DNA from: Verrucomicrobiia bacterium
GTDB lineage: Bacteria; Verrucomicrobiota; Verrucomicrobiia; Verrucomicrobiales; DEV007
Direction of reading: 5' to 3'
DNA length: 43,588 nt
Assembly (NCBI GenBank): GCA_020439995.1
Contig: JAGROY010000061.1
Location: forward strand, 1-43,588
A model generated the notes under the pieces. That model was given only the letters and a program-made list of their open reading frames with translations, did not search any database and had not been told where the DNA came from. Below, piece by piece: positions 41,085-43,588 of the stretch. Made by a program: the position numbers and the translations under genes. Position 1 is the stretch's first letter; each line of letters starts with the position of its first letter.

Positions 41085-42263
41085 CTAGTTGCGAACAGGC
41101 TGACTGCTGTATGCCTGTTTCAGTATTCCTGCGATTCGCTGCGCTGCGTTACCATCACCAAAGGGATTCTCCGCATTGGCTACTTTGTCGAACCACGCGC
41201 TCGATTCCATGAGATCGTCGAGCGCGGCCTTTAAGAGTTCCGGGCTCTCACCCACCAGTCTGCCGACTCCACAGGTAACGGCTTCCGGGCGTTCAGTATT
41301 ATCGCGGATGATCAGTAATGGTTTGCCGAGCGTTGGTGCTTCTTCCTGAATACCTCCCGAGTCCGAAACAAGGATCCACGCGTTCGATAGCAGGAGCACG
41401 AATTGCTCGTATGGGAGAGGCTGCACGAGATGCACCCGATCCTCTCCACCCAGCACGCTCTCAGCAATCGCCCGCACATTCGGATTCGGGTGCACGGGAA
41501 ATATAAGACAAAGGTCGCCATGGGCGCGGACATAGTCACGCAGCACCCGAAGATTGCCTTCCATAACATCACCAAAACTCTCACGCCGGTGGGTGGTGAG
41601 CACGATTCTCTTCAACCCCTCGGTTTTCGCAAACAGTTCGGCCAGTTCGTCACCCATTCTCGAATTCTTCATCGTATAGCTCAGAGCATCGATCACCGTG
41701 TTGCCCGTGCAGTGAACGGTTCGCATCGGAACTGATTCGCTGGCGAGCGCAGTCACGTTGCGCTCGGTCGCGGCAAAATGGTGCGCGGCAATTTTTGAGA
41801 TCAGCCTGCGATTCAACTCTTCCGGGAACGGACTGAATTTTTCCCCGGACCGCAAACCTGCCTCAATGTGCCCGACGGGGATGCGGCGATTGAATGCGGC
41901 AAGGGCCCCGCCCAGAGCCGTGCTGGTGTCGCCCTGGACGAGCAGCACATCCGGCTTTGCCGTCGCAAGAATTTCGTCGAGCGCATCCGTAACCCGTGAA
42001 ATGATTCCGTTGAGAGTCTGCGCCTCTCTCATAATCGCGAGGTTGTGATCGATGCGAATGCCAAAGAAATCGATCAGGGGCGTCGCAAGGTCGGTGTGCT
42101 GACCGGAGAATACGTTGATCGACTCCATTCCGTGCGCCTCAATCGAGCGGACAACCGGCGCAAATTTAATAATTTCAGGCCGGGTTCCGAATAGGCTCAT
42201 CACCCTGACCGGATTCAGGCCGATTCCACGATTGTCATTCTTTTGAGATTCAACGCTTTGCAT
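41085..42263 (-). CDS. UDP-GlcNAc 2-epimerase family protein (WecB/WbpI-like)
   Basis: A 392-residue non-hydrolysing 2-epimerase. It has FGTRPEIIKFAPVVRSIEAH, PDVLLVQGDTSTALGGALAA, GHIEAGLRSGEKFSPFPEEL (catalytic Glu region), TGNTVIDALSY, LTTHRRESFG and SDSGGIQEEAPTLGKPLLII. It could be WecB (UDP-GlcNAc to UDP-ManNAc) or WbpI (2-epimerisation of the diacetamido uronic acid). The neighbouring WbpB/E/D homologues favour WbpI. It starts at an ATG with an AT-rich upstream region containing an inverted repeat. Confidence 0.9.
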   Translation of the reverse strand: MQSVESQKNDNRGIGLNPVRVMSLFGTRPEIIKFAPVVRSIEAHGMESINVFSGQHTDLATPLIDFFGIRIDHNLAIMREAQTLNGIISRVTDALDEILATAKPDVLLVQGDTSTALGGALAAFNRRIPVGHIEAGLRSGEKFSPFPEELNRRLISKIAAHHFAATERNVTALASESVPMRTVHCTGNTVIDALSYTMKNSRMGDELAELFAKTEGLKRIVLTTHRRESFGDVMEGNLRVLRDYVRAHGDLCLIFPVHPNPNVRAIAESVLGGEDRVHLVQPLPYEQFVLLLSNAWILVSDSGGIQEEAPTLGKPLLIIRDNTERPEAVTCGVGRLVGESPELLKAALDDLMESSAWFDKVANAENPFGDGNAAQRIAGILKQAYSSQPVRN

Positions 42264-42321
42264 AAAGAGTGCGATTTCCAGTAGTTGCTCAGATTACGAT
42301 TACTATGGAAAAATACACCAA

Positions 42322-42338
42322 TTGCGAAAAGATCGCAA
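42322..42338. repeat. Inverted repeat in the promoter region of the polysaccharide locus
   Basis: TTGCGA (42322-42327), a 5-base spacer, then TCGCAA (42333-42338), a perfect 6-bp inverted repeat. It lies 59 bases upstream of the WbpI-like start in an AT-rich stretch (about 42270-42380) that is otherwise noncoding. It could be an operator or part of the promoter; no regulator is nearby. Confidence 0.45.
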
Positions 42339-42494
42339 ACTTGAATCTGAAAATTATTAAAAATACTATGAGGATCCAGTTTGCAGGGGCGATCTGGAAA
42401 CAATGGCGCGAAAATGTGCATTTCCGCGATGCGGCATCGATTCAGCCTTTGCCGAATCAGCGCGTGAAGAATCGCCCGACCGGCGGCCTAGGAA

Positions 42495-43484
42495 CTAGAG
42501 AATCAGCAGGAGATTGCGAAATCGCACCTGCTCATCTGTCCAGCGCTGTTTGTAGGGGGCGAACATCCCCAGATCGTAGCCGGTGATCCCAGCCTCCGCA
42601 CATCGCCGTAGGTTCTCGAATTGAAGAACATTTCCTATTCCCAGATCCGCGTGATTGGCGGCATAAGACATCTGCAGACCGCGATAGGTGCCCCGAAAAT
42701 CAGCTCCGAGGATAAACGCAACGTCCTCCTCCCCCTGCCGGGCGAACAGCAACCGAAGCAGTCCATCGGCCAGAGCGGATTTCGCCAGGGATCCGTAAAA
42801 CTCAAGGTAACCCGCGTGATGAAAAATGTCATCGCCTCGCAGCCATTTGGTCGTGCGCTGCTGGATACGCAGAATCCGCTCGAACATTTCTGGCCAGGCA
42901 CCATCGGCTTCCTCAATCAGCAGTCCGGCGTCCTTCACACGCCGCTGAGACTGGCGCAAACTTTTACGAAATTTCACCGAGCGACGCGCCAGATAGCCAT
43001 CGACTCCATCGCTCAGATCGATCGTCATACAGGTCATGCCCTCGAACTCAACCAGACGACGGTATGATCCTTGACGCTGGTTGAGCACCCGCTGAAGAGA
43101 ACCTCCCTGCGCCACTCCACCGATGAGAAATGCCGAAGCGCCCCCAAGCTCGCCGACGCAAACCGATTCTAACAAATCAACAACGGCCTCGGAATCTTCA
43201 CCAATCAGCGGACACGAAAATGCCCAGGCATTCTCCAGCGGCTCCCAGAACCAGCTCGCACCTTTCGCGAACACGATCCAGTTCTTCGCCTCAGTACTAT
43301 GGGCAGCTAAAAATGGAGTGCCACTCCGCTCTTCACGGTGAAGCGACTGATGCGCAGCCTGCGTCCAATAGCTGCTGCAGCAAAAATCGAGAACATCCGG
43401 GCTCATTGAAACGGCAGCATTGAATCGGTCCGCATTCGCAAAGAACGCGTCCGCTGAACGATAAACCTGGTAGGGCACTGCCAT
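42495..43484 (-). CDS. CelD/BcsL-like GNAT acetyltransferase
   Basis: A 329-residue protein of the GNAT (Acetyltransf_6) type linked to exopolysaccharide synthesis. It has an N-terminal region (about 1-140) with LDFCCSSYWTQAAHQSL, then SVKFRKSLRQSQRRVKDAGL (the family's K-LR arginine block) and a C-terminal GNAT core (RLLFARQGEEDVAFILGADF, GTYRGLQMSYAANHADLGIG, YDLGMFAPYKQRW). Relatives act in cellulose or capsule production, probably by acetylating or transferring to a carrier-bound unit. It is upstream of the WbpI-like gene with a 231-base gap, on the same strand. Confidence 0.82.
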   Translation of the reverse strand: MAVPYQVYRSADAFFANADRFNAAVSMSPDVLDFCCSSYWTQAAHQSLHREERSGTPFLAAHSTEAKNWIVFAKGASWFWEPLENAWAFSCPLIGEDSEAVVDLLESVCVGELGGASAFLIGGVAQGGSLQRVLNQRQGSYRRLVEFEGMTCMTIDLSDGVDGYLARRSVKFRKSLRQSQRRVKDAGLLIEEADGAWPEMFERILRIQQRTTKWLRGDDIFHHAGYLEFYGSLAKSALADGLLRLLFARQGEEDVAFILGADFRGTYRGLQMSYAANHADLGIGNVLQFENLRRCAEAGITGYDLGMFAPYKQRWTDEQVRFRNLLLIL

Positions 43485-43526
43485 AAATATGAGGAAAATG
43501 CCAGAAGCAGCACCGCACCGCGAGCA

Positions 43527-43588
43527 CTATCCGGCCGAACGCCCGATCCAGATGTCCTCACCAAAATGCGCCCGAAGCTCCGCTTCCA
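43527..43588 (-). CDS. C-terminal end of an unknown protein (partial)
   Basis: A minus-strand frame enters from the right edge and runs about 19 codons to a TAG at 43527-43529, reading EAELRAHFGEDIWIGRSAG. It is protein-like, 42 bases upstream of the CelD-like gene, on the same strand, so it probably belongs to the polysaccharide locus. Too little is visible to name it. Confidence 0.5.
   Translation of the reverse strand, partial: EAELRAHFGEDIWIGRSAG

Overview
The window is a continuous stretch of bacterial chromosome of moderate to high GC, densely coded on both strands. It has housekeeping genes (panB, folK, dapB, prlC, ileS, ispF, proA, a purine nucleoside phosphorylase), a secreted FGly-type sulfatase, a NIPSNAP protein, an SGNH hydrolase, a FloA/NfeD pair and degenerate Uma2 genes. 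This mix fits a Gram-negative member of the PVC group, most likely Verrucomicrobiota. That placement is inferred from gene content only. I saw no rRNA, tRNA, CRISPR array, insertion sequence or phage gene.

Layout. 1-6.4 kb: the tail of an unknown gene and a small conserved protein on +, facing a probable six-gene minus-strand operon (prlC, dapB, folK, panB, NIPSNAP, serine protease). 6.5-9.6 kb: a plus-strand unit of a membrane protein, an arginine-methyltransferase-like enzyme with a PqqD-like N-terminus, and an aspartyl/asparaginyl hydroxylase-like oxygenase. 9.6-14.3 kb: a ROK-family sugar kinase, then an accessory patch with a DUF2721 protein, a broken Uma2 gene, a TIR-winged-helix protein, an orphan histidine kinase and a small unknown. 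14.3-19.2 kb: sulfatase, ileS (with a clear terminator) and ispF on the minus strand. 19.6-21.5 kb: a three-gene plus operon (membrane protein, DCC thiol oxidoreductase, NAD-dependent epimerase). 22.2-25.9 kb: an SGNH hydrolase / sterol-desaturase-like / TPR operon divergent from a TetR regulator, with a tandem 13-bp repeat between them that looks like its operator.

26.3-31.3 kb: a membrane-maintenance cluster of a PspA/IM30-like protein, a Ycf46-like AAA ATPase, an NfeD-like protein, a FloA flotillin and a Pro-rich membrane protein. A DUF2007 gene interrupted by an amber codon follows. 31.5-34.5 kb: proA, a secreted unknown and a purine nucleoside phosphorylase. 34.5-43.6 kb: a minus-strand surface polysaccharide locus. 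It holds four homologues of the WbpB/E/D/I pathway to UDP-2,3-diacetamido uronic acids, plus a GT2 glycosyltransferase, an FAD oxidoreductase, a polysaccharide deacetylase and a CelD-like acetyltransferase. It probably continues past the right edge.

The strongest candidates for undescribed biology are the methyltransferase/hydroxylase module at 6.5-9.6 kb and the PspA/Ycf46-like/NfeD/FloA cluster at 26.3-31.3 kb. The TIR-winged-helix protein and the decaying Uma2, YwqG-like and DUF2007 genes are of secondary interest. All family assignments come from reading motifs by eye; no database search was run.
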